Of a stretch of DNA of 64,000 nt, positions 1 to 9,990 are shown piece by piece. Each line of letters starts with the position of its first letter. Positions within the stretch are counted from its first letter, which is position 1. A program made the position numbers and the translations under genes. The notes under the pieces were generated by a model. The model did no database searches and had not been told where the DNA came from. It worked only from the letters and a program-made list of their open reading frames with translations. This DNA comes from Nectonema munidae (lineage: Eukaryota > Nematomorpha > Nectonematoida > Nectonematidae), in contig JAUIRK010000819.1 of the NCBI GenBank assembly GCA_030549495.1, forward strand, positions 176,501 through 240,500, written 5' to 3'.

Positions 1-67
1 TTTTTGTTTTATTTTTCCCTTAACTGTCTTTTGAGAGGCAAGGAAGTTCAAGTTAGTTCCAAAAGGG
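1..67 (-). CDS. Trypsin-like serine protease, exon after the catalytic His (partial)
   Basis: Candidate continuation of the protease exon at 241-475. On the minus strand an acceptor (...cgctag) lies at 70-68 and the exon starts at base 67. The upstream exon ends with two bases of a codon (TC); the first base here completes a serine, and the frame stays open to the window edge, beginning PFGTNLNFLASQKTVKGK. This is the segment after the TAAHC box, which in trypsins is a variable surface loop followed by the strand leading to the catalytic Asp, so the sequence itself is not diagnostic. The support is splice phase and position. The rest of the gene, with the Asp and Ser, lies beyond the left edge. 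Confidence 0.5.
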
Positions 68-240
68 CTAGCGATAAAAGAGCATATTATGAAACAGGTC
101 ATATGTCCTTTAACCGCAATTACACCAGCTCTTTTTGGCCTAGTTACAAACGTATTTTTCTTCGAAATGTGTATATTTTTGCATCCTGCCATTTTCGAAG
201 GGGGGTCCAAACAAACGGATGCTTGGAAGAAAATGATTAC
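68..240 (-). other. Intron of the serine protease gene
   Basis: A 173-nt intron on the minus strand that begins gtaatc (240-235) and ends cgctag (73-68). Plus-strand ORFs across it are chance reading. Confidence 0.45.
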
Positions 241-475
241 GATGGGAAGCAGTGAGCTGCAGTGATTAATATATCATCACTAATTAAAGTTGCCGAGCAA
301 ACCACTTTGTCCTTGAACTTTATCATGGCGTGCCATGGCCAATCACTCAATCTCGCTTCCTTTCCTCCAATGATCTTGAGGCTGATGGAATCGGAGCGAA
401 TGCCACAGAACAACTCACTCTCAGGCTCCTTCTTAGGCTTTCTGACGTAAACAACATCATTGATGTATCTTCGCG
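241..475 (-). CDS. Trypsin-like (S1 family) serine protease, activation-site and catalytic-His exon
   Basis: Reads as the N-terminal part of a chymotrypsin-fold protease domain. In order it shows a cysteine (FCG) of the kind that tethers a propeptide to the protease domain, an activation site and mature N-terminus (LK then IIGGKEA), the WPWHAMI strand, the Cys of the Cys42-Cys58 pair, and the catalytic histidine box LITAAHC. In active S1 enzymes cleavage before IIGG creates the new N-terminus. The residue before it is Lys, so activation by a trypsin-like enzyme is expected. An acceptor (...ttttttag) precedes base 475 and a donor (gtaatc) follows base 241. Upstream exons for signal peptide or regulatory domains were not located. 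It could be a clip-domain protease or a digestive-type trypsin; the tethering Cys favours a multidomain zymogen. Confidence 0.85.
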
Positions 476-635
476 CTAAAAAGTATACATATGTTACACT
501 TCTGTTGCTTATTTCACGAAGTGTGTAAATCTCATGCCTACTTCATGAAAGTTGCAACTTCATATATCGATCTTAAAACTGGTTTATACCTTCAACTAGT
601 TGAAAATGCAGCACAATCATAAAATTCTTTTAAAT

Positions 636-876
636 CTAACTAACTAACGCACTAACTATGCAACAAATTTACTGACTAACTGACTGAATTTAACTCGTTA
701 ATGACCAGAATAATCAGACGATATCTAGTATAAAGCAGAAGATTTGTATTAAAAAGCATTAATAAACGCAGACGATTCACATTTTTGTAAAGTCGCATAT
801 GTCGACTGTGGTCGATAAATCGGTTAACTAACTGCCTAACTGACCAACTATCTATCCATCTGATTAATTAACGGTC
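636..876. repeat. Degenerate CTAA/CTGA simple repeat split by a miniature element
   Basis: Runs of ctaactaactaacgcactaac and similar before base 690 and after base 827 form one degenerate tetranucleotide tract. The miniature element at 690-827 sits inside it. A similar tract occurs at 61212-61302. Confidence 0.6.
690..827. mobile_element. piggyBac-type miniature element, copy 1
   Basis: Flanked by TTAA on both sides (690-693, 824-827). The 130-bp body starts CTCGTTAATGACCAGA and ends TGGTCGATAAATCGG, imperfect inverted ends. The right end carries a dyad AGTCGCATATGTCGACT (792-808) about 16 nt from the terminus, one base short of a perfect palindrome. It shares its core (cagacgatatct..., gcagaag, cgcagacgat) with copies at 3230, 11428 and 41086. 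Non-coding. Confidence 0.75.
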
Positions 877-1343
877 TATTTACTTCAATAATAAAAATTT
901 AAAAAACTCTTATTTTATCTTTTACAATAATTTATAAAAAATTAGTGAACATTTTTTATAAACTTAAACAGAAACTGTTTTTAAAATGTGAGGGGGTGGT
1001 GAAAACCAACAAATACCCCTGACTCAAAAAAATTGTTCAAAAATAAGTTGAGTATAATAATTTCTTTTGTGCTTCATAAAAACATTCTAATTCTCGTATG
1101 AAGTTGCCCATTTGTTAAGTTGGATGCCAACATTTCAGAAATGGGGTGTAACCTTACATTTATGTTAGTCGTATAACTTCAATCTGTAGAAGGATTCAGA
1201 TGTTTTTCAAAAGAAGAAGTCTTGAAAGTCTAGAGCAGTGGTTGGAAAATTTTCGACCTTATGATAAGATAAATTTCTTACAGGACACTATTTTAATTTT
1301 CAACTTGCATTATATGTTTTCTACTGTATGGACGACTTTCAAA
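828..1343. other. No gene seen
   Basis: AT-rich sequence after the CTAA tract, with stops in all frames and no recognised repeat. Confidence 0.5.
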
Positions 1344-1475
1344 TTAACCCTTTTGTGACCAGTGTATCATATATGATACAAAAACAATTTTACCTTGGTC
1401 TGCTTTTTCAAATAGTTTTGTATATGAATCTTCTGCTTTTTAATAAATATCGTCTGTTTTTTTCTGGTCACGAAT
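1344..1475. mobile_element. piggyBac-type miniature element, copy 2
   Basis: TTAA at 1344-1347, then CCCTTTTGTGACCAGT (16 nt) followed directly by the palindrome GTATCATATATGATAC. The right end keeps ctggtcacgaa but has lost the final AAGGG and the TTAA. It is the same subfamily, in opposite orientation, as the element at 42276-42399. Confidence 0.75.
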
Positions 1476-2345
1476 TTCATTTTGATAAGAAATGAGGATA
1501 ACTTATACAAAAATCTCATTACTCATTAGATATAAATTATCGAAACACTCAATAAATTTTATTGCTGGATTATTGAAAAGAAGTTGAAATTATAAAACAA
1601 AGTTTTTGATAAAAATGATGCTAACGATATCATAATATCATATTGTTTGTGGAGGTTTTTGATGTCTTGAAAAATTTTTCTGAATTTTTTTGCTAAAAGA
1701 TATCTGCGAAGCAGTGGTCCTTCTATATACATCACCACTACTTTTTTTCAAAGATATGCACGCGTTTGCTAATGAGGATGATTGCATTGTATTGACAGCG
1801 ATTACCATCGGCCAGTGTCAGGTTTCCTTTTGATTTTATTTAACTACACCTGATTTGATGTTATCTCACATAATTATTGATTCATGTAGTCTATTTATTT
1901 GTATAAGTTCCTCGTTTACTGCTGTAAATTCAAAATTCCCAGGTGATCTTTTCTTAAATATATAAGCAACCCAGCTTCCAATATAATTCAAGGGTCCAAA
2001 AATTGAAATTTATATTTTTGTCAATTTACATAACTACACATATACCCAGAACAAGAGGCAACTTGGCATTTTGGAATCATTTTTTGACAATTTCGACTAA
2101 ACTCGTATGTTCTAATATAGATATAGTATACATTTCATGTACCAAAACAAATATTATCGAAAATCAAGGTTATGCTACTTTTCAATACCCTACTTTCTTT
2201 GTAAGTTTTAAAACGTTCACTAAGCATGCTCACATGAATAATATTGAATGTTTAACAAAAGTAACATATCAAAAAGAGTCCTATGCCTAAAAAACAAACC
2301 AACATTATTATGAATATAAAACTACTTCTGAGATATCGTATCCAG
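1476..2345. other. No gene recognised
   Basis: AT-rich. A 95-codon open frame at 2003-2290 (+) has no recognisable motif, no convincing splice context and low-complexity composition, so I do not call it a gene. Confidence 0.4.
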
Positions 2346-2349
2346 TAAA

Positions 2350-2419
2350 CTCACCGACTTCAATTCACCGAGTGTCAATTCACCGATGTGACAATTCACC
2401 GACAATCAATTCACTGATT
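2350..2419. repeat. Short tandem array with TTCACCGA core
   Basis: Five consecutive units of about 15-16 bp, each tTCACCGA plus four variable bases plus tCAA; the last unit is changed to ttcactga. Confidence 0.75.
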
Positions 2420-2662
2420 TAAATGAGAAAAAAGACACAAATTGAAAATTTGAAGTTTTATTAAAAATAAAATAGCTTTGAAAGTTTAAAAGTGAACTTT
2501 TAAAGTTTAAAAACCTAATCGTTTATATAGAGGTTTTCTTTTCCCTTTTCAGATTTAATAAATTGAAGAGCCATGGCTTATTACAAATCTGTTTGATAAC
2601 TATGCGCTTATAATTCTTTTTATCTTTATATTTTGGAAAAAAATAAGTATTGAATAGGAATT

Positions 2663-2775
2663 TAATAAAAGAAAAAGAAGCAGAAGGAAAAAGATCAGAT
2701 ATTTCAACAAAAGAAAAAGCAGAAGAAAAAAGATCAGATATTTCAACAAAAGAAAAAGCAGAAGAAAAAAGAACA
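2663..2775. repeat. 39-bp tandem repeat
   Basis: A 39-bp unit starting agatcagatatttcaac is present about 2.5 times. On the plus strand one frame stays open and gives a 13-residue repeat (RSDISTKEKAEEK) ending at a stop. There is no start or splice support, so it is called a minisatellite; a remnant of a repeat-coding exon is possible. Confidence 0.7.
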
Positions 2776-3229
2776 AAATATTAAAATAATTAAAAATTAA
2801 AATTTTAATTCTGAGTTTTAATTGTTCCCGATTTAAAAAACGAGTAAGTGTCATTACATTTTTTTAATCAAAAACCAATTTTTAGAAAAAAGTATTTCAA
2901 AACTTATTAAAATTTTACTTATATTTCTGCGAGGCTACACTTTGAACATTTTTTTCTCTGAAATTTAAATATTATAAACAAAGCTAAAACACAAAATAGA
3001 CAGGTATAAGGAGATTCGGGTTGAGATAATATGCTCAAAAGACATAGAATCCGTATATGTTAGTGATGTAAATGGAAAAACATATTCTACGGAAAATTTT
3101 GAAAAACATGCATAGCTATACCCATCAAACACCAGCTCAAAATTTTTGAATAGCATGTGTAAAACCTCTTTACAGTATAGCTTGAGTTTAAAAACACTTC
3201 CTTCTACGAACAAATTTTGTCAATAAATT
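2776..3229. other. No gene seen
   Basis: AT-rich non-coding sequence. An 82-codon minus frame at 2965-3213 shows no recognisable motif. Confidence 0.4.
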
Positions 3230-3339
3230 TTAACTCAACATATTTGTTTCAAATTGTCTGCGTTTATTAGTGCTTTTTAATAGAACTCTTCTGTTTTACA
3301 TTAGATATCGTCTGATTATTCTGGTCGATAACGGGTTAA
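3230..3339. mobile_element. piggyBac-type miniature element, copy 3
   Basis: TTAA at both ends (3230-3233, 3336-3339). The right terminus is TCTGGTCGATAACGGG. The left terminus is shortened to CTC followed by AACATATTTGTT, which looks like the remains of the end dyad after loss of most of the 16-nt terminus. The core matches copy 1 in reverse orientation. Confidence 0.65.
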
Positions 3340-4050
3340 AATTATTCAATTTTAGAGGTAGGTTATAATTCGCATTTATATTTTACTGTGAATAATTTAC
3401 ATTAAAATAATAAAAACTTTCTTGATTCATGAATATTTTGGCTAAAGAACGATTTATCGAAGGAATTAATTTCGCAAACTACGGTTCCGTTGCCCTTTTA
3501 GAAATTTATAGACTTTATTCAAAAGTTCCTAAGAGATAAATTTTCAAACACAGTGGTCACCAAGAGATCTTAACTGGGGGAGGATGCTGACGAATTGTTG
3601 GAAATCCAATGAATAAAATTCATAAAAACTAATATTTTTTTTAAATTAAAGTTATATAAATTTAGCGTGATTAAAACTATTTCTGTATTTTTTTAAAATA
3701 AAAGTTATATAAATTTTGCGTGCTTGAAATAACATAAAATTACTTATTTTCTAATTTCTCTAAAATAATATTATTTTATTTTCTTTATGCAGTACAAAAA
3801 TGACGCTTTTTACTTTGAAAATCAATAAATTTGAGGCATTTTAAAAATAAATAAAATTTCCATGATATCTAAGAATATTGAATAAGAAAGTCAAACCAAA
3901 GAGGAAAAAGACATCATCAAAAAGACGATCACATATCATATGGTTTATAGTGTGTGGAAAAAATTTAAATCGCTTCTTCCAAAAAAATATTTGCGTCACA
4001 CTAGAGATTCCTCAAGAAACACTAATTCCCACAATTACATTCAGTATTTC
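3340..4050. other. No gene seen
   Basis: AT-rich sequence. A short direct repeat around 3650-3720 (aaagttatataaattt...gcgtg twice) is the only structure noticed. Confidence 0.4.
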
Positions 4051-4226
4051 TTAACCCTTTAGTCTAATGAGACACCAGTGTAACATTGAATAAAATCTTC
4101 GGATACCCTTTAAAAACCCGTGAGACAAGAGTGTCTCAAAAAAATGAAAATCATCTGTTCACGATATATAAAATTACATTGAAAATGGAAGCAGATGATT
4201 AGGCTTTAAAATTCTCAAAGGGTTAT
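4051..4226. mobile_element. piggyBac-type miniature element, copy 4
   Basis: TTAA at 4051-4054, terminus CCCTTTAGTC, and right terminus CTCAAAGGG followed by TTAT (decayed TTAA). It contains a damaged dyad GAGACACCAGTGTAAC near the left end and an intact dyad TGAGACAAGAGTGTCTCA at 4121-4138. From the intact dyad onward it aligns with copy 8 at 41996-42125 (tgaaaatcatctg..., atataaaatt), but copy 8 has different dyad arms. Confidence 0.75.
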
Positions 4227-4407
4227 AAGGTAAAAATTTTTTTTTAAAAAAGATAGGCACATGTTTCGTTTTCAAAGACTTGGTCCAAATTTGCCTGGAA
4301 ATAATAAAGCTGTGGGTCGTCATATAGACTTTATATACGTTACCGTTATACGATTTAGAGATAAACAGTAAATAATACTATTTTAAAAAGTTCATATGAC
4401 ATATAGC

Positions 4408-4500
4408 AAGGTTCGATCCCACATCAAGCTTGCTTTCCTAATAGTTTGATACAAGCGGAGCAATTGGACCTTTTCAATGAAAAAACACCTTACGGTACCA
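4408..4500 (+). mobile_element. tRNA-derived SINE, 5'-truncated copy
   Basis: Begins at the B-box region (ggttcgatcccacatcaag) and continues with the same tail as the copies at 20526 and 41708 (gctttcct, tttgatacaagcggagcaat, tttcaatgaaaa, ggtacc). The A-box half is missing. Confidence 0.7.
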
Positions 4501-4899
4501 TTATAGCTAGATATTAACATAATAATTCAAGTTAGAAGGATCTCGAGGAATATATCTTTTGTACAAGTTAGTATATAAAAATATCTTTCTCAATGCGTAA
4601 ACGTATTGATATGCATATACTCGTTTGGGGAGCTTGCGTTGAGTAGGATGTAGTTTCTTCAATGCCTGAACAGTTTCTTACTCGAAGAAATACCTTGTAA
4701 TCTTTCACACTAAGCCAAAATTTCTCTTCCTTAAATTGAATGAATGAAATTAAAAATGGGTCTTCATATATGATTTAAAACTACACATCTCCTGCTCTTA
4801 TGATAGTTTTTAACTCTTGCATCCAAAATTGTATCATCCCTGATGTACTTAAATTCAGCAAAATTTTACTTACCTATCGTCAATTCATTTGTTGCCAAT

Positions 4900-5781
4900 A
4901 ATAAAGAGTGGTGTTTGGTGTAGGACAGGGGTCTATCCTCGCTTCACTTATTTTAAATATTTTTTTCTCAGAAAGTATTAAATTCGATTATATTTGCGAA
5001 AAAATAGGTTTTCAAAGTGTTTCAGAGTTTACTTTACTTGAACTGATTGTCAATTGTAATTTATCTTTGTCTAACCACAAAGCATATATGTCACGTAAAT
5101 TAGCTTTTATTGGTGGTATACGCTTAAACAACTAAAGAATTTCTTACCTATACTAATATAATGCTCATTATTTATACATCTCTGTTTTTGCCTCACATAA
5201 CATATAGTATATTCAACTGGGTTTCGGTACATTCAAATGTATCAACTATATTTTGCTTACAAAATAGAATTCTAAGAAATATTTTTAACTAAAGTTTTCG
5301 CTCCTACACTATCTCTCTCTTTTCAGGAAATTCAACCTTAAAAATAAATGATATTTATAACTTGAAATTAGCTATGGTTCTAAATAATTACTTGCATTCG
5401 TATTTTCCACCCATTTTTGATAGTCTGATTTCTTTTAACTTTGAAAAAGGAAGATATTTTCCCAGAATTTTCCATATAATGATACAACCATTTTACAGGT
5501 TCACTAAATCTAGAAAATCCTTCTCTTACAAACTCTCGTCTTATTTCAATAACTCAACGAAACTTTTCTATCCCAATCTTATCACTCCTACTAAATTCCA
5601 AAAATTGTTGATTCATACGAACAAGAAACTTATTCACATCCAAATTGCTATTGTTGCCAAAATTTTACTTGCAAATCCAATTTACCACCATGAAACTTTT
5701 CTTGCTTTAATTAATTTATGCTCATACCTTTCAACAGTGCTTCTTTATATTGACAAGCTATACATATATTTAATCGTATAG
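4900..5781 (+). pseudogene. Non-LTR retrotransposon (LINE) reverse transcriptase fragment
   Basis: The reading starts with VGQGSILASLILNIFF, the degenerate form of the GVPQGSILGPLLF block of LINE reverse transcriptases. The catalytic YADD region is missing, then SLFLPHITYSIF and a C-terminal tail continue to 5781 after stops and frame changes (stops near 5135 and 5292). The closest relative in the window is the minus-strand element at 39243-41580, which shares the block LFLPHITY. It is dead: the 5' half is absent and several frames are needed. An ATGT-rich tract follows as a possible tail. Confidence 0.75.
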
Positions 5782-5807
5782 TCTTTATTATTTTCACTTT
5801 CAGTGAT

Positions 5808-6055
5808 CTAGAATGTATGTATTCGTATGTATGTATCTATGTAATCGTATGCATGTGTGTATGTATGTTTAGATGTATTTTATCTGATATGTGTATTAAT
5901 ACAAATAAATAGGAGAGTTTGTGTCACGAATGTCAAAAAATGTATATGTAAATGTATGTATGCACGATTGCGCTAACACTCTAAACCTACCCTCAACCCG
6001 AACAGTAACACTAACTCTAATACAAACACTAATGCTAACACTCCCAACATTCCGA
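5808..6055. repeat. ATGT-rich microsatellite followed by degenerate AACACT-like tract
   Basis: 5808-5960 is rich in tatgtatg units and may be the 3' tail of the adjacent LINE fragment. 5970-6050 is a C-rich degenerate hexamer tract (taacac, ctaaca, ccctcaacc) resembling decayed telomere-like sequence but far from a pure array. Confidence 0.55.
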
Positions 6056-6391
6056 AATTTTACACGTTAAGGCACATTCAGAAATTCGTAGAGCACTTGT
6101 AAATCAACTACAGTAATCCCTCGCTACTTTTTGGTTCATCTTTCGCGGATTCGCTATTTTACGAGATTTTCAAAGGGGTTTTATGGAAAATACAGCGCGG
6201 ATTATGAGACAAAATCTAGAAAAGTCTCGAAAGATAAAAAACCCAAAATATTTCGTTAAATCCATTAAAATATTATTAAAAAATATTATTTCATTATTTC
6301 AGATTGCTAACCGCACGGGTGTACGTACGTAGTTAAACTTTACTTTGTGCAGTGTAATTTTTTGGTTTCTTTGCGTTTTTTACCCTCTGCA

Positions 6392-7660
6392 ATGGCTTCC
6401 AAACGTGCTTTTTCGTTCCAGTCTTGTACTGAGCCTAAATGCAAACAAAAAATGATGACGATTGCTGAGAAGATTAAACTTCTGGAAATGTTGAAGGAAG
6501 GGAGAAGTTGCGCTGCCGTGGGGCGCCATTTTAGCATTCTCTCACTTTTAATAAGAGGGCGAAAAGAGTGGTTACGGCTATTAATCAAATCATTGTCCGT
6601 ATGGAAGCTGCTTTGACCGTATGTATAACCGACTGCCGAAAAAAGAACATAGCGTTGAATTCGAACGTCATCTAAACCAAGGCTAACGGCCTGTAAGAGA
6701 ATTTTGCTGGTAACGAACTTGAAGAAGACAGCGCCAACAACGAAGAAAAGGAAGAAAACGATGAACTGCAACGAGAGATCTGCAGTGATTCTCAAGCTAG
6801 GCGTAAGAATTCTTTTTCTGTTAGTAAAGGGTGGTTTGCGAAGTTTCATGTTAAAGTCAGTGCTTATTCACAAGACTAAAAACCCAAGGGTTTTAAAGAT
6901 ATATTTAAAGATTGTATTAGAGAAGAGCTTGCCTTTCAAAGTCCTTTTCCTTATGGATAAAGATAGTGGCCACGCTACTGATCAGTCATATGATGGCGTT
7001 CAGATCCAGTTCCTGCCGCCCAACACTACGTCACTTATTCAGCCAATGGGTCAGGGGGTTATCAGGGCTTTCAAGGAGGAATGACATGGCAAACGTTGTT
7101 GCTTATGTCAATGCCGCCCAAGAAGAAACGTCAACGTGAAGGGATAATGGCGGCAGTACACAATTGCTACGTGCCTTCAAAATATCCAGAAGGCATTGTA
7201 AGACTTGAAGCCTGCTACCATTAACGCGAGCTGGAAGAAGTTGTGTCCGGATGTTGTTTACGAGATGAGGGATTTACACATACCGAAATCCAAAACTTCG
7301 CAACACAGAAAGCTGTGCAGTTGGCCACGATTATTGGAGGTGATGGCTTTGCAGACATGACCATGGAAGACTGCCCCTCCCAGTTGCAAACCGACGCATA
7401 CTTCGAAGAATTGGCAAAGTCGGGCAGTGAAGAGGAACCGCAGCAAGAAACTAAAAAAATATCGACCAAACTGGCTTGACTTTGGAACAGCTTTCAGAGA
7501 TCTTCATTTACATAAAAAAGCGAAAGTGCCTTCACAGGAATGGGACGACGATTTGATTCGTTATTTACAATTTTCCAACAAGCTCGACAAAGGCATGCAA
7601 TCTTACAAGGTGCTCTTTGGACCTCATTTTCTTGGTTCCAGAAAAGGTTGGAGAAATTAA
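6392..7660 (+). pseudogene. Decayed Tigger/jerky-type transposase
   Basis: The start at 6392 gives MASKRAFSFQ, then a CENP-B-type N-terminal helix-turn-helix block with TIAEKIKLLEMLKEG and SCAAVGRH, typical of Tigger/jerky proteins. Later fragments in other frames include the DDE-domain block LPPNTTSLIQPM followed by QGVIRAFK (7015-7080) and the C-terminal block around WKKLCPDVVYEM (7230-7275). Multiple frameshifts and stops, and a large loss between the HTH and the DDE core, make it non-functional. Near 6957 the catalytic region reads MDKDSGH where intact relatives have an LDNAPGH-like motif, so a catalytic Asp may be retained in a damaged context. Confidence 0.85.
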
Positions 7661-7796
7661 ATAAAAAGTTTATTGAAAAACTTAGGACACACAAGCATTG
7701 CCCACAATTATGCCAAGCTTGGGAGCTCACGCAAACCCAGGCTGAAGCGTTCTTGGGGGTATATGCTAAAAAAAAAAGAGAAAAATTATCCTAGGT

Positions 7797-8615
7797 GACT
7801 ACCCATATACAATAGCCCCCAAGCAATAAGGAATTCTGCGTTCTGCGATATAGTTCTGTTTTTTTTCTGAGTTCTAGATCCGCCTACTTAAATTTAGGAT
7901 TGGCACAAGGTATAAGTCCCAAAACAGTTTCATCTTACGAGCTAGGTTAGGCATAGTCGATAATCTGGCCTCTACAGGAGTCCGCTTGTAGGACCGTTTA
8001 AACATACATTCCAATATTAAAACATATATCCTAGGGACGACATTTAGGGATGGAGTCAAATTCCAGGGGTAGATTGTTCCTAACCTAGCATGCCTTAAAT
8101 TATGTATATCTTTCTTAACCCTATAACTTGTATCAAATATTAGTTATTAATAATAGATAAGATATTGCATGTTTTCTAACGCTTTTATTTTTGTAGCATA
8201 TATCTTTTATAATCATATTCTTTTATTTAGGAACAAGCTACATTCTGTCGTGCCGCTTTTTTATCCTGGTTTTCTTCCTCTGAAGAATTCAAAGGTTTTT
8301 ACGGTTAGGTAGTGCTCTAGCGACGCGATTCTACGTGGTTAGTAATCAAGCTATCACTAGACATTAAGATTGTTTCCCACTTTGCGAGCGTTCGCGTTAG
8401 GATTGAATCGATCACTAAGCTGTATTTATATATTGTAACATAAATTCTTGTAAAATAATATATATAACAAGGTATAGCTGTGCAGTAACAAGGGCCGGTA
8501 GGCGTTTAGTGGGATGGAAAGTCCAGGTAGACCTGGACTCAGCATTCCGGGCGGGTCACGATATCCGAAAAGATGGGTGCGAACGCTACAAACAACTTAA
8601 CTTAACTTAATGTGC
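7797..8615. mobile_element. Unclassified insertion inside the Tigger element
   Basis: This stretch follows the transposase C-terminus, shows no transposase homology, is less AT-rich than the surroundings in parts (8470-8590), and ends with the pentamer tract aacttaacttaacttaa at 8597-8613. A short repeated 3' tail suggests a retroposon, but no coding domain is visible. It could instead be native 3' sequence of the Tigger element. Confidence 0.3.
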
Positions 8616-8912
8616 GTTCATGTTACCCACATCCGAGTGAGATTTACTTCGGCAAAATCAAAGCTCAAGGATTTCTGTATTAAAGTAATTGGTAGGATAT
8701 CACACGTAGTTCTAGCTGAACTAGCTATGGAAATAGTCATAGAATGACCGTGTACACTGTAAAGGGTGAGTTGTTAGGGAGGGTTTTAAAAGTCCAAGTA
8801 CTCGTTAAACAAATATTGTAAATATGGCGCTTCTACTTCGCCCAAATTCCTCTTTCACCGGGGGAGGAGGTCTCGAAACGCATCCCCCCGTGATAAACGA
8901 GGGATTACTGTA

Positions 8913-9660
8913 TTATGCAAATTGAGGAATAATTGTGAATAGTCAAAATCAGCAGTAGAGTGAGAACTGTAAATGGCTTATTTAATTTTTTCCTTGATAA
9001 AGCTTAAAGAAAAATGAAAATGAATTTAAAATGGTAAAGGATCATTAACCTGTAATGAGGAAGCAGAAGATTTTTCCACTTGGATGTCTTTAATTATGAT
9101 GTAGTCTTAAATATTTAAAATATGTTTGTGAAAATTGTGAGAATTCGCGTCATTCAGAACGTAATTAAAAAGTAAGACAAGGCGATCAAGGATTAGCTTT
9201 GCCCATTTATCAACTTATTAAAATTTTGCCTTTCAATACAAGATAGTTTTCGTACGGAGTAGTTGTTCTGATATAATTACATATTTTTAACGTTTATCAA
9301 AATAAGCGATTCTTAATTGTATCCCTTCTTTTTACAATACAAATCTGTTCTCTCATTTTTGGAGATTCTCAATCAACCACAATTTTCTAGGAATTTATCT
9401 TCCCAAAAATTAATACTTCTAGAAATTTACTTTGGACAATCGATTTCGAGAAATATACACATATCAGGATAATAGGTAATATAAACTTTGGCTATGGGAA
9501 CAAAGGTCATTTAAAAACTTTAATTAAAGGATTCTAATGTTTTAATTTAACAAGTATAAAAACAAACAGAAGTTTGAAACGAGTCGAGTTTTGAAGAGAA
9601 AACAAATAAATAATATAAAAGGAGGATAAATAGGTATAAAATATATATATATATATAACA
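8913..9660. other. No gene seen
   Basis: AT-rich, with no open frame of note and no recognised repeat. Confidence 0.4.
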
Positions 9661-9990
9661 TTTTTAGTTCCATTCTGTCCTTTTGCAATTCTATTTTGTA
9701 TTTTTGCAATTCTATTTTGTGCTTTTGCAATTCAAAACAAATAAACTCATGCGTTTTTTGAAATAATGTTAAAAGTCAATTAATATGATATTGCCAAATT
9801 AAAGTGTAAAATTTAATAATTAATTTGCCATAATTTAATTACCAATTCCTTGCAAAAAATTTAGAAAATTTAAACTGAAAATAATGTTAATATATTTAAA
9901 AAAAAGTTTAAATATAAACAAAAAAAATTAAAAAATTAAATTCAGAATAGAAATGCAAAAAAGCAAAATAGAATTGCAAAACAGTGAAAA
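9660..9990. mobile_element. Foldback element with ttttgcaattctattttg arms
   Basis: Three near-tandem copies of ttttgcaattctatttt at about 9680-9732 are mirrored by inverted copies (gcaaaatagaattgcaaaa) at about 9952-9980. This gives a roughly 300-bp structure with inverted, internally repeated ends and an AT-rich centre. Non-coding; the minus-strand frame at 9542-9730 comes from the repeat. Confidence 0.55.

Larger units (their letters stand above)
6111..8910 (+). mobile_element. pogo/Tigger-like DNA transposon (Tc1/mariner superfamily)
   Basis: The left end CAGTAATCCCTCG at 6111 and the right end CGAGGGATTACTG ending at 8910 are inverted copies, each flanked by a TA dinucleotide (6109-6110, 8911-8912). 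This is the TIR and target-site pattern of Tigger/pogo elements. Between them lies a decayed transposase (6392-7660), then a stretch of unrelated character (7797-8615). Plus-strand orientation follows the transposase. Confidence 0.85.

Noticed and set aside
4-450. Two plus-strand ORFs at the left edge
   Set aside because: They overlap, in antisense, the serine protease exons, which have motif and splice support.
2600-2854. Leu/Phe-rich minus-strand ORF resembling membrane segments
   Set aside because: Produced by the 39-bp A/G-rich tandem repeat; low complexity with no other support.
5970-6055. Interstitial telomeric repeat
   Set aside because: Only a degenerate C-rich hexamer tract; no consistent unit such as CCTAA or CCTAACC.
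7221-7730. Overlapping ORFs on both strands
   Set aside because: Shadows of the frameshifted Tigger transposase C-terminal region.
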